A stretch of 14,384 nucleotides of DNA from Planctomycetota bacterium (GTDB taxonomy: Bacteria; Planctomycetota; UBA1135; GCA-002686595), in NCBI GenBank assembly GCA_027623615.1, contig JAQBVH010000017.1, positions 1-14,384 of the forward strand, read 5' to 3'. A program made the translations under genes and the position numbers. A model generated the notes under the pieces. That model was not told where the DNA came from, ran no database searches, and was given only the letters and a program-made list of their open reading frames with translations. Shown here piece by piece: positions 8,349-14,384 of the stretch; position 1 is the first letter of the stretch; the number at the start of each line of letters is the position of its first letter.

Positions 8349-9721
8349 TACTTGTCTCCCTCGTCGGAGGCTTCGTCCGCGCTCCCGCCCTCGGGCTGAA
8401 TGCCCTCGAGCAGGTGCTTGGTGCGAATGTCCTTGCTGCGGTCGTAGACCAGCTTGCCGTCGAGGACGACGAACTCGACGTGCGAGCTGATCGAGAGCGG
8501 GTCGCCCGAGTAGAGGACCACGTCGCCGTCGGCGCCCTTGCGCAGGCTGCCCACGCGACCGTCGAGGCCGAGCATGGCGGCCGGGGAGGTCGTCGCGGCG
8601 GCCCAGGCGTCCTCGACGGACATCCCGTTGGCGATGCAGGTGGCGACCTGGAACCACATCGACTCGTTGGTCGTATTGCGCGAGCTCAGGGCGAACGTGA
8701 TGCCCTTCTCGGCGAAGACGCCGGGGATGAAGACCTCGTCCTCTTCACCCGTGCGCGGGTCGCGTTCGGTGCGGGTCAGGGCCGGGTCGAGCACCACCTG
8801 GACGCCGGCTTCCTTGATCAGGTCGGCCGCCTTCCAGCAGGACGCGTCGAGGACCAGGGTCGTGCTCGCCAGGAAGCCGTTGTCCCGGGCGATGGCCAGC
8901 GCCTGGTGCACGTCGACCGGCGAGCCGCAGTAGAAGTAGACGTCGGTGGTGCCCTCGACCACGTCGAGCAGCGGCTCCATCTTCTCGTCGATCTCGCCGC
9001 GCGGAACGAGCTCGAGGCCCTCGACGGTCCAGGCGTCGCTGACCATCGCTCGGCCGAGGCCACGCTCGCCGGAGAGGTCGCGACCCTGATAGAGGGCCTC
9101 GCGCCGCGCGCGGTCGTTGCCGTCGCGCTTCTCCTGGACGAGCTGCTCGAGGTGCCGGCGCAGGTCGCCGAAGGCCTCGCGCAGGGCCTGGGCCTGGGTC
9201 GCGCGCGACTTGCCCGACTTGGGGGCTGCGCTCATGATCAGGCCGCTGTTCGGGCGCACGAGCATCTCTTCGACCGTGAGGCCGAAGGGCTGCACGACCA
9301 TGCCCATGCCGCCGATGACGCACGCTGCGCCCTGCTGCACGTTGAGGGTCGTCACACCGGCCCGCAGGCTGTCCTCGAAGTAGAAGGACACCGGGTCGAT
9401 CGAGTCGCGGATGTTCAGGTAGGGCGCCAGCTCGACGTTCTCGTTGGGCCGGTCCATGCCGCTCGAGGTGTAGGCCTCGACGAAACCCGGCGCCGCGGTC
9501 AGGTCCGAGGCGTCGAGCACCGCCGCATCCCAGGGGATCTTGACCTCGTCGGCCGAACCGATGGCGGTGATGCGACCGCCTTCGATCACGATGACGCCGT
9601 TGGTGATCGGGTCACCGGCCATGGTGAGCACGGTGCCTGCCTTGATGGCGTACTTGTCGTCCGCCTCGGCGAGGCCGACGGTGACGGCCAGGAGGGGGAG
9701 GAGGAGCAGGGGGGTTTTCAT
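8348..9721 (-). CDS. Exported amidohydrolase-like protein lacking metal ligands (G4)
   Basis: Encodes 457 residues from the ATG at 9721, 30 bases after the G3 stop, the only real gap in the array. A weak purine stretch (ACGAGA) precedes the start. The signal peptide is MKTPLLLLPLLAVTVGLAEA. The fold markers are clear: VIEGGRITAIG (45-55), SLRAGVTTLNV, VIGGMGMVV (135-143) and VGSLRKGADGDVVLYSGDP near the C-terminus. However the HxH strand reads PGFVEAYTSSG, putting Tyr84 and Ser86 at the metal positions. Strand 5 (VYFYCGSP) and strand 6 (LVLDASC) carry no His, and strand 8 (TFALSSRN) has Ser for Asp. It ends in an acidic, Ser/Gly-rich tail. It keeps the family outline without a recognisable metal site, so it is either a pseudoenzyme or a partner protein of the active paralogues. 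Confidence 0.9.
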   Translation of the reverse strand: MKTPLLLLPLLAVTVGLAEADDKYAIKAGTVLTMAGDPITNGVIVIEGGRITAIGSADEVKIPWDAAVLDASDLTAAPGFVEAYTSSGMDRPNENVELAPYLNIRDSIDPVSFYFEDSLRAGVTTLNVQQGAACVIGGMGMVVQPFGLTVEEMLVRPNSGLIMSAAPKSGKSRATQAQALREAFGDLRRHLEQLVQEKRDGNDRARREALYQGRDLSGERGLGRAMVSDAWTVEGLELVPRGEIDEKMEPLLDVVEGTTDVYFYCGSPVDVHQALAIARDNGFLASTTLVLDASCWKAADLIKEAGVQVVLDPALTRTERDPRTGEEDEVFIPGVFAEKGITFALSSRNTTNESMWFQVATCIANGMSVEDAWAAATTSPAAMLGLDGRVGSLRKGADGDVVLYSGDPLSISSHVEFVVLDGKLVYDRSKDIRTKHLLEGIQPEGGSADEASDEGDK

Positions 9722-9751
9722 CGGGATCTCGTTCGCGTGGGGGGTGTTCGG

Positions 9752-10969
9752 TTAGCGGGGGTCACGGGCGAGCTCGCCTGCCACGAGCACGCCGACAACG
9801 CGGGACGACGCCTCGAAGGGCGTCCCGCTCCACAGGACGAGGTCGGCATCGCGTCCGACCTCCACGGTGCCCAGCTGGTCGGAGAGACCGAGCACCGCTG
9901 CGGGGTTCGTCGTGACCGCCGCGAGGGTTTGATCGAAGGTCAGGCCGGCGCGTCGGGCGTAGGCACCCTGGCGCTCGAGCTTCTCTGTTGCGTTCGACGC
10001 GCCGTGGCTCGAGAGGCACATGCGCACGCCCATGCCTGCGAGCTCCGCGGTCCGGTTCCAGGCCAGGAAGGCGCCGTCCGTCGTGCGCCCCCCGGCGGGG
10101 AACGGCGGCAGGATGATCGTCGTCTTGTTGCGCGTCAGGAAGTCCGGCTCGCGCCAGGCCTCAGCCGCCGCGTCGATGACCAGGTCGAGGTTGCCGAAGC
10201 CCTCGCGCGCCATCTCCTCCTTGAGGTAGATCGCGGTGCGGATGTCCTGGGTGGCCCAGGCCTGGATGATGAGCAGGCGCTCGCCGCGCAGGCAGCTGCG
10301 CAGCTCCTCGGCGCCGGGGAAGTCCCTGGACTCGTCGCCACCGGCGTTCACGGCGTCGAAGAACGCCTTGCGCCACTCCCACTCCACGCCCATGCGCGTG
10401 GTGGGGCGCCGCGAGTAGAAGTCGGTCGGAGTGCCGAAGGCCGGGTGGTTGCCCGAGCTGGGCTCGCTGCCGATCGCCCCGCGCAGGATCGGGCGCGGGG
10501 TGGTCACCTTGCGCGCGGCCAGCTCCTCGGGGCCGGCGGTCTTCAGGACCACGGCGTGTCCGCCGATGACGTTGCGGTCCATCGGGGACAGCAGCGCGGT
10601 CGTGATCCCGCTCGCGGCGAGGCGCTTCCAGGCCGGGTCGTAGAGGTCGATGGCCGGCTCGACCGACAGGTGCGGCTGGATTTCGCGCGCCTGCTCGACC
10701 GAGCGGAAGCCACCGTGCACGCGCACGGAGAGGTCGATCATGCCGGCGGTGATCGCCTTGGCCTGGATCGCACCCTCGGGCGCCGAGCGGCCGGGCCGGA
10801 TCGAGGCGATCTTGCCGTCCTCGACCGCGATCAGGGCGTTCTTGAGGACCTCACCGGTCCCCGTGTAGACGCGCTCCGCGTGGATGTTCCAGGAGGTCTG
10901 CGTCGTGTCCTCGGCCCCAAGAGCGGGAATCGGAGCGAGGGTCGCAGCGGTCAACAAGAGTGAGAGCAT
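9752..10969 (-). CDS. Exported amidohydrolase-like protein lacking metal ligands (G3)
   Basis: Encodes 405 residues; the ATG overlaps the G2 stop as TGATG. The N-terminus MLSLLLTAATLAPIPALGA is a signal-like segment with no basic residue before the hydrophobic core. Family features are AVEDGKIASI (48-57), LAASGITTALL, NVIGGHAVVLKTAG (133-146), TRMGVEWEWRKAF (191-203) and LGTVEVGRDADLVLWSGTP near the end. The metal-site strand reads AGMIDLSVRVHGG, with Ser81 and Arg83 in place of the two His. Strand 5 (LLIIQAWATQ) and strand 6 (LDLVIDAAAE) have no His, and strand 8 (MCLSSHGAS) lacks the Asp. The VIGG and TRMG motifs are those of ordinary COG1228 amidohydrolases, so this is a degenerate member of that family and not an unrelated fold. 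Confidence 0.9.
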   Translation of the reverse strand: MLSLLLTAATLAPIPALGAEDTTQTSWNIHAERVYTGTGEVLKNALIAVEDGKIASIRPGRSAPEGAIQAKAITAGMIDLSVRVHGGFRSVEQAREIQPHLSVEPAIDLYDPAWKRLAASGITTALLSPMDRNVIGGHAVVLKTAGPEELAARKVTTPRPILRGAIGSEPSSGNHPAFGTPTDFYSRRPTTRMGVEWEWRKAFFDAVNAGGDESRDFPGAEELRSCLRGERLLIIQAWATQDIRTAIYLKEEMAREGFGNLDLVIDAAAEAWREPDFLTRNKTTIILPPFPAGGRTTDGAFLAWNRTAELAGMGVRMCLSSHGASNATEKLERQGAYARRAGLTFDQTLAAVTTNPAAVLGLSDQLGTVEVGRDADLVLWSGTPFEASSRVVGVLVAGELARDPR

Positions 10970-12081
10970 CAGTCTTCGTCCTCCTCGTCGGTCTCGGGTG
11001 CCTCGTGGACGAGGTCACCATCGATGTAGACCGCGACGGCGCGGCTGGTGGGGTCGACCGGGTCACCGGTCCAGAGCACGAGGTCGGCTTCCATGCCGGC
11101 GCGCACTGCGCCGACCTTGTCACCGACTCCGGCCAGCGCCGCGGCGCCCGAGGTCAGGGCCTTGAAGGCTGCGTCCCGGTCGAGGCCGGCGCGCATCGCG
11201 GTCGCGGCCGAAAGGCGCAGCATTGCAGGTGCGTTCGTGGGCGTGTCGAGGGCGAAGCCGATCGGCACGCCCGCCTTGGCCAGGCTGACCGCGCTCTCGA
11301 CCTCCTTGCGGTCGCCGCCGATCGCGAAGGGTCCGACCGCGACGCCGAGGCCGCTGGCCTTGACCTTCGCGGCCAGCTCACCGGCGCGCTGGGAATCGAC
11401 CAGGTACCCCCGTAGCTTGTGGCGGCTGGCGAAGTCGAGGGCGCGCGAGGTCTCGGCGCGGCTCTCGGCCTCGAGCATGACGGTCATGCGGCCGGCCTTG
11501 AGCTCCCCGAAAGCACCTTCACCGGCGGCGAAGCGCTCTTCGAGTACCTCGAGCACGCCCGCGTAGCTGGACGGGTAGCGGTTGAAGCTCGTGCCCGACG
11601 CCGACAGGTCGACGTGCAGGCTGCCCTTGGCGCGCAGCACCCGGACGGTCGGCTTGACGACCACCGGCATGCCGGCGACCACGTTGGATCCGGAGCCCGG
11701 GGCGAGGACCACGGTCGTGATCCCGGACTCGGCCAGCCGCGCCATGTCGGGGTGGTCCGAGTCGAAGGCGTAGCGCAGGTCGGCCGCGTCCATGACGGCG
11801 CGCGTCGAGTCCGCGCCCTCGGCGCCGATGCCGGCGTAGTCGCGCAGCGCAACCAGGCCCGCGCTCAGGTCGCCGTCGTGCTCGATCAGCGGGACGTCCT
11901 TGTCGAACGCGACGCCCTGACCGACATCGACGATCTTGCCGTCCTTGACCAGTACGATCGCGTTCTCGAGGACGGTGCCGTCACCGACGTGCACGCGGGT
12001 CGCGCGCAGGGCGAAGCTGTCGCCCGCGCTCGGTCCTCCGCACAGCAGGGCCGCCAGGGCCAGGGTGGTGGTCGCAAGCAT
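10969..12081 (-). CDS. Short exported amidohydrolase-like protein, degenerate (G2)
   Basis: Encodes 370 residues, the shortest complete member. The ATG overlaps the G1 stop as TGATG. The signal-like N-terminus is MLATTTLALAALLCGGPSAG; the Cys is preceded by Leu-Leu, so it is a poor lipobox and a lipoprotein is not claimed. VLVKDGKIVDVG (43-54), LAESGITTVVLAPGSGSNVVAG (116-137) and VGAVRAGMEADLVLWTGDP are family signatures. SAGLVALRDYAG replaces the DxHxH strand, with Arg80 and Tyr82 at the metal positions. Strands 5 and 6 have no His, but Asp280 in GFALDTPTNAP still matches the strand-8 Asp of the active paralogues. It ends in an acidic tail (DEEDED). The loss of about 60-80 residues relative to the distal genes falls mostly between the SGSN loop and strand 5. 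Confidence 0.9.
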   Translation of the reverse strand: MLATTTLALAALLCGGPSAGDSFALRATRVHVGDGTVLENAIVLVKDGKIVDVGQGVAFDKDVPLIEHDGDLSAGLVALRDYAGIGAEGADSTRAVMDAADLRYAFDSDHPDMARLAESGITTVVLAPGSGSNVVAGMPVVVKPTVRVLRAKGSLHVDLSASGTSFNRYPSSYAGVLEVLEERFAAGEGAFGELKAGRMTVMLEAESRAETSRALDFASRHKLRGYLVDSQRAGELAAKVKASGLGVAVGPFAIGGDRKEVESAVSLAKAGVPIGFALDTPTNAPAMLRLSAATAMRAGLDRDAAFKALTSGAAALAGVGDKVGAVRAGMEADLVLWTGDPVDPTSRAVAVYIDGDLVHEAPETDEEDED

Positions 12082-13451
12082 CAGTTGCCGCCTTTCGCGG
12101 GCGAGACGACCTGGCCACCGACCAGGACGTGGGTGATCGAGGTGCTGTGGGCCAGCGGCTCCCCGTCGAGGATCAGGAGGTCGCCGCGCCGGCCCTTCTG
12201 GACGCTGCCGACCTGGTCAGCCACGTCGAAGGTACGCGCGGCCCGGGTCGTGAGGGCAGCGAAGGCCTCCTCGGCGTCGAGGCCGTGGCCGATCGCCAGG
12301 GAGGCGAGCAGGGGCAGGTCGCGCGAGGCGCTGCCACCGCCGCTCCCGATCAGGACGCTGACGTCCTTCTCGGCGAGCTGGGCCGCCAGGGACAGGTCGT
12401 GGTCGCGCAGGTGCGCCGGCCGGCTCGCGCCGAGGGGCGCGGGATGAACGATGACCGGGATGCGGCGCCCGGCGAGCTCTTCGGCGAAGCCCAGGGTCTC
12501 GGTGCCGCCCGCGATCACGAGTCGCAGGCGATCGAACTGCTTGGTGCCGTCGAGCAGCGCGCGCAGCTCGGCGCTGCGGTGGATCGTGACGACCATCGGG
12601 ATCTCGCCGTTGGCGACGCGCTCCATGGCGGCCTTCTCGGCGTCGAACTTGGGAGCGCTGGGCTTCTTGTCTTCCTTGTACTTCTTCTCATTGAACTCCT
12701 TGCCCTCCTTCCCGGCCTCCTCGACCTCCTTGTCGCGGTCCTTCTTGGCCTTCTTGAAGTCCTTCGTGAGCTTGGCCTCAGCCGTGGCGATCGCTGCCTC
12801 CCACGCCGCGAGCTCTTCGCGGTACTTCATCCAGTCGATGCCGTAGTCGAGGCCCGAGCGGATCTCGTCGACGACCTTGTCCGCCTGGGACACGCGGTCG
12901 AAGACGTCGATCGAACCCGCGCTGACGCCGACGGTCGCCGACTGGCACGCGTCGTCGAGGAGCACCGGAAGATCCCCGTCCGAGGTGCCGGTCGACAGCC
13001 AGGCGCCGAACCCGCCGAAGGCTGCATCGGAGCCGACCTGGGCCCGAACGGCGAGCACTCCGGAGGCGCGCGCCTCTTCACGACCGAACCCGCTGCTGTA
13101 GGGGTCGAGCGCGTCGATCGTGCGGCAGTGTGGCATGGTGCGCGAGTCGGCCACCGACTCGCCGTCGACACCGAGGTTCGACCAGACGTCGAGGAAGCCG
13201 GCGCAGACCACCTTGCCCTCGAGGACCTCGGCGCCTTCAGGTGCTTCGAGATCGGTCCCGACCGCGGTGATGCGGCCGTTGACGATCAGCACGCTGGCGT
13301 TCTCGAGGGTCTTGCCGGGACGAACGATCACCTTCTCGGCCTTGACGAGGGTGACCTGATCGTCGGGAAGGATGGAGAGGGTGGTGGGTGCCGCCGCGAG
13401 CGCGGTGCTCGCAGCCACCAGACTGACGAGCCAAGTCGAAGGAAGGTGCAT
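12081..13451 (-). CDS. Exported amidohydrolase-like protein with charged helical insert (G1, first gene of operon)
   Basis: The start at 13451 gives 456 residues and a typical signal peptide (MHLPSTWLVSLVAASTALAAA). GGAG lies 10 bases upstream. The same frame is open 49 codons further up, but that part is Arg/Pro-rich and lacks any domain. LIVNGRITAVGTDLEAPEG (55-73) and VGSVQKGRRGDLLILDGEP (414-432) bracket the fold. The metal strand reads AGFLDVWSNLG, with Trp90 and Asn92 for the two His. His291 (VVTIHRSAEL) matches the strand-5 His, while strand 6 (LVIAGGTET) and strand 8 (VLIGSGGGS) have lost their ligands. Residues about 210-275 are a Lys/Glu-rich, probably helical insert. As the first gene it would be produced from any operon promoter. 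Probably non-catalytic or altered; function unknown. Confidence 0.9.
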   Translation of the reverse strand: MHLPSTWLVSLVAASTALAAAPTTLSILPDDQVTLVKAEKVIVRPGKTLENASVLIVNGRITAVGTDLEAPEGAEVLEGKVVCAGFLDVWSNLGVDGESVADSRTMPHCRTIDALDPYSSGFGREEARASGVLAVRAQVGSDAAFGGFGAWLSTGTSDGDLPVLLDDACQSATVGVSAGSIDVFDRVSQADKVVDEIRSGLDYGIDWMKYREELAAWEAAIATAEAKLTKDFKKAKKDRDKEVEEAGKEGKEFNEKKYKEDKKPSAPKFDAEKAAMERVANGEIPMVVTIHRSAELRALLDGTKQFDRLRLVIAGGTETLGFAEELAGRRIPVIVHPAPLGASRPAHLRDHDLSLAAQLAEKDVSVLIGSGGGSASRDLPLLASLAIGHGLDAEEAFAALTTRAARTFDVADQVGSVQKGRRGDLLILDGEPLAHSTSITHVLVGGQVVSPAKGGN

Positions 13452-13461
13452 TGTGTGCGGT

Positions 13462-13465
13462 CTCC
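13462..13465 (-). promoter_or_regulatory. Ribosome binding site of G1
   Basis: GGAG on the minus strand, 10 bases before the ATG at 13451. It supports this start over the longer upstream open frame. Confidence 0.55.
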
Positions 13466-13468
13466 AGG

Positions 13469-13500
13469 TCGAGGGCGCGAAGACGGGGGGGCGTCCTCGA
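13469..13500 (-). other. Leader hairpin just upstream of the G1 ribosome binding site
   Basis: Arms at 13469-13477 and 13492-13500 pair over nine positions with one mismatch on the minus-strand RNA, enclosing a run of seven C (read on that strand). Its closeness to the GGAG could affect translation of G1. Structure is inferred by eye only. Confidence 0.35.
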
Positions 13501-13566
13501 CGAGCGATCGGACCGCACGCCGGTTGTGGACCTCCGCCGCGCCGGGGAGCCGTTACCGTTGAGAGG

Positions 13567-13589
13567 GCCACCCGAGGGGTCGGGGTGGC
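13567..13589. other. Seven-bp GC-rich hairpin in the operon leader
   Basis: GCCACCC at 13567-13573 and GGGTGGC at 13583-13589 form a perfect 7-bp stem with a 9-base loop. It lies downstream, on the minus strand, of the possible -10 element at 13598-13603. No U run follows on that strand, so it is not a clear terminator. Confidence 0.4.
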
Positions 13590-13597
13590 TGCCGGCA

Positions 13598-13603
13598 CTA
13601 TAG
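13598..13603 (-). promoter_or_regulatory. Possible -10 element (TATAGT) for the amidohydrolase operon
   Basis: TATAGT on the minus strand, about 150 bases before G1, is one of the few AT-rich hexamers in the region. No TTGACA-like -35 is found at 16-18 bases; that position is occupied by the inverted repeat at 13612-13631, which could be an operator. A start near 13591 would give a leader of about 140 bases. Weak evidence. Confidence 0.25.
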
Positions 13604-13611
13604 AAAAGGAG

Positions 13612-13652
13612 TCCTGGCACGCGCGCCAGGAATCAATCCTTACTCCTGGCGC
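13612..13652. repeat. Three-part inverted repeat: operator or attenuator candidate
   Basis: TCCTGGC (13612-13618) pairs with GCCAGGA (13625-13631) across a 6-base loop. The middle arm, extended to 13623-13631 (GCGCCAGGA), also pairs perfectly over 9 bp with TCCTGGCGC (13644-13652) across a 12-base loop. The two stems share the middle arm and exclude each other. Read on the minus strand, the second stem is followed by CTCCTTTTC, a short U-rich run. This fits either an attenuator ahead of the operon or repeated half-sites for a DNA-binding regulator. Confidence 0.55.
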
Positions 13653-13922
13653 CTCAGTCGATTACGGCTGGCTTACTCCCTGACCCGGGAGGACTCGAGG
13701 AACCCCCATCGCCCATCTTCACGCCAACTCGGGTGGCGACGGCATGCCTGAGGACGGAACCACGGTGGTCGGCGTCGGTCGGCGGTCCGCTCCTCGAGCC
13801 TCTCGGATCACGCACGCCTCCCCATCGGCGCGCTTTCGACCCGGACGGCGCGATCCTCCAGGTCTACCTCGCCAGGTCCCCCATCTTGTTCGTGGGGCCG
13901 TTTGAGAAGGCGTGCCTTGAGC

Positions 13923-14040
13923 GGGACGGACGGGGACGGACCGTGGGGACGGACCGTGGGACGGACCGCGCGACGGACCTCTGGACGGACCGCAGGAGGG
14001 ACCGCTGGAGAGACCGCTGGACGGACCGCTGGAGAGACCA
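13923..14040. repeat. Degenerate 12-bp tandem repeat (minisatellite), about ten units
   Basis: About ten head-to-tail copies of a unit close to GGACGGACCGCT are seen. The second and third units are 13 bases and the others about 12, with substitutions such as GGAGAGACCGCT. Each unit contains the near-palindrome CGGACCG. The two 13-base units shift frame relative to the rest, and the translations are only Arg/Asp/Trp/Thr-rich, so it is probably non-coding. It lies 90 bases before the divergent gene. Confidence 0.8.
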
Positions 14041-14120
14041 GTCGAAGCAGCGCCCCATCCCGGGAGGTAACCGGAATTCCCCCCAATCCGCGTTCGCTCA
14101 TCCTGGGGTCATGGCTAGAC

Positions 14121-14125
14121 GGAGG
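14121..14125 (+). promoter_or_regulatory. Ribosome binding site of the divergent plus-strand gene
   Basis: GGAGG, five bases before the ATG at 14131. This selects 14131 over the in-frame ATG at 14164, which has no comparable site, and over the out-of-frame ATG at 14111. Confidence 0.65.
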
Positions 14126-14130
14126 CGATC

Positions 14131-14384
14131 ATGGGATCAAGACGCCCCGTACACCCACTCCTGATGGAGCCCAGCTTCTGGCGCAATCGCCTGGGTGATC
14201 TGGGCCCGGAGCGGCCTTCGACGCTGCTGACTCCGCGCCCCGACCTCTGCTGCGGCGGGCGCGACGTGGTCGAGTTTCGGATCAGCGCCCACGACGGTCA
14301 GGCCCTCACGGGTCTTCTGGCGCGACCCACCCTACGAGCCGGCCCCTGGCCGGCTCACATTCGTTCGGTGGAGGCCCACGAGCG
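14131..14384 (+). CDS. Divergent gene, 5' part only; possible alpha/beta-hydrolase
   Basis: An open frame runs from the ATG at 14131 to the window edge (84 codons plus two bases) with no stop. It begins MGSRRPVHPLLMEPSFWRN and has no signal peptide, so a cytoplasmic product is likely. The stretch VVEFRISAHDGQALTGLLARP (about 47-67) resembles the N-terminal strand pair of alpha/beta-hydrolases of the acyl-peptidase, acetylxylan-esterase or dienelactone-hydrolase kind (pattern: strand, DG, strand, RP). The catalytic Ser, Asp and His would lie beyond the window, so this assignment is tentative. It is transcribed away from the amidohydrolase operon across the repeat-bearing intergenic region. Confidence 0.65.
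   Translation, partial: MGSRRPVHPLLMEPSFWRNRLGDLGPERPSTLLTPRPDLCCGGRDVVEFRISAHDGQALTGLLARPTLRAGPWPAHIRSVEAHE

Larger units (their letters stand above)
13452..14130. other. Intergenic region between the minus-strand operon and the divergent plus-strand gene
   Basis: This stretch of 679 bases holds no convincing gene. Short ORFs on both strands are Arg/Pro/Asp-rich and read through a tandem repeat without any domain. It contains the G1 leader with hairpins (13469-13500 and 13567-13589), a three-part inverted repeat (13612-13652) and a 12-bp minisatellite (13923-14040). Between 13660 and 13920 nothing definite is seen beyond a weak 5-bp GC stem near 13880. Promoters for both divergent units are expected here, but no strong sigma-70 pair is recognisable. 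Confidence 0.6.

Noticed and set aside
12022..12081. Lipoprotein signal in G2 (ALLCGG)
   Set aside because: Leu precedes the Cys where a small residue is required, so the lipobox is not convincing.
13452..13598. A 49-codon N-terminal extension of G1
   Set aside because: Arg/Pro-rich with no domain, and it would place an evident signal peptide inside the protein; the start at 13451 has a GGAG.
13615..13631. Sigma-54 promoter (TGGCAC on the plus strand)
   Set aside because: The required -12 element with GC at the right spacing is absent; the TGGCAC belongs to the inverted repeat.
13923..14040. CRISPR array
   Set aside because: Units are about 12 bp, directly adjacent and degenerate; there are no spacers and no cas genes.
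13733..14164. A 143-codon plus-strand ORF through the intergenic region, and a 97-codon minus-strand ORF at 13808-14101
   Set aside because: Their sequence comes mostly from the 12-bp repeat, and no domain or good ribosome binding site supports them.

Overview
This is a high-GC bacterial window (about two thirds or more G+C by eye). It is dominated by one head-to-tail run of ten amidohydrolase-superfamily genes, all on the minus strand, from about 13451 down past the left edge. Every gene whose N-terminus is visible begins with a hydrophobic signal-like segment, so the products are probably exported. Large families of exported amidohydrolases and loosely structured intergenic DNA suggest a Gram-negative lineage such as Planctomycetota, but no marker gene is present and this taxonomic guess is weak.

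Layout in transcription order (genes are called G1 to G10 here): G1 12081-13451, G2 10969-12081, G3 9752-10969, G4 8348-9721, G5 5602-8348 (a double-domain gene whose frame is broken near 7780-7810), G6 4304-5599, G7 2990-4300, G8 1716-2987, G9 418-1716, G10 1-418 (cut by the window edge). Eight of the nine junctions overlap by one base or are separated by 0-3 bases; only G3/G4 has a gap (30 bases). This argues for one translationally coupled operon.

The array divides cleanly. The five promoter-distal genes (G6-G10) are imidazolonepropionase-like (COG1228 type) enzymes that keep the HxH metal motif; where the gene is complete they also keep the two later His and the final Asp. The five promoter-proximal genes (G1-G5, six domains because G5 is a tandem fusion) keep the amidohydrolase outline, including the N-terminal VKDGKI-type strand and the C-terminal GSL.vGKDAD segment, but have lost nearly all metal ligands. 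They look like pseudoenzymes or highly divergent members. A cluster with eleven paralogous domains, six apparently inactive and grouped at the front and five apparently active and grouped at the back, is the main novelty here. No substrate can be read from the sequence.

The region 13452-14130 has no convincing gene. It holds the operon leader with several hairpins, a three-part inverted repeat at 13612-13652 that could be an operator or an attenuator, and a degenerate 12-bp tandem repeat at 13923-14040. A divergent plus-strand gene with a good ribosome binding site starts at 14131 and runs off the right edge. It may be an alpha/beta-hydrolase, but only its first 84 codons are visible. Very long plus-strand ORFs opposite the array are high-GC shadows and were not annotated.
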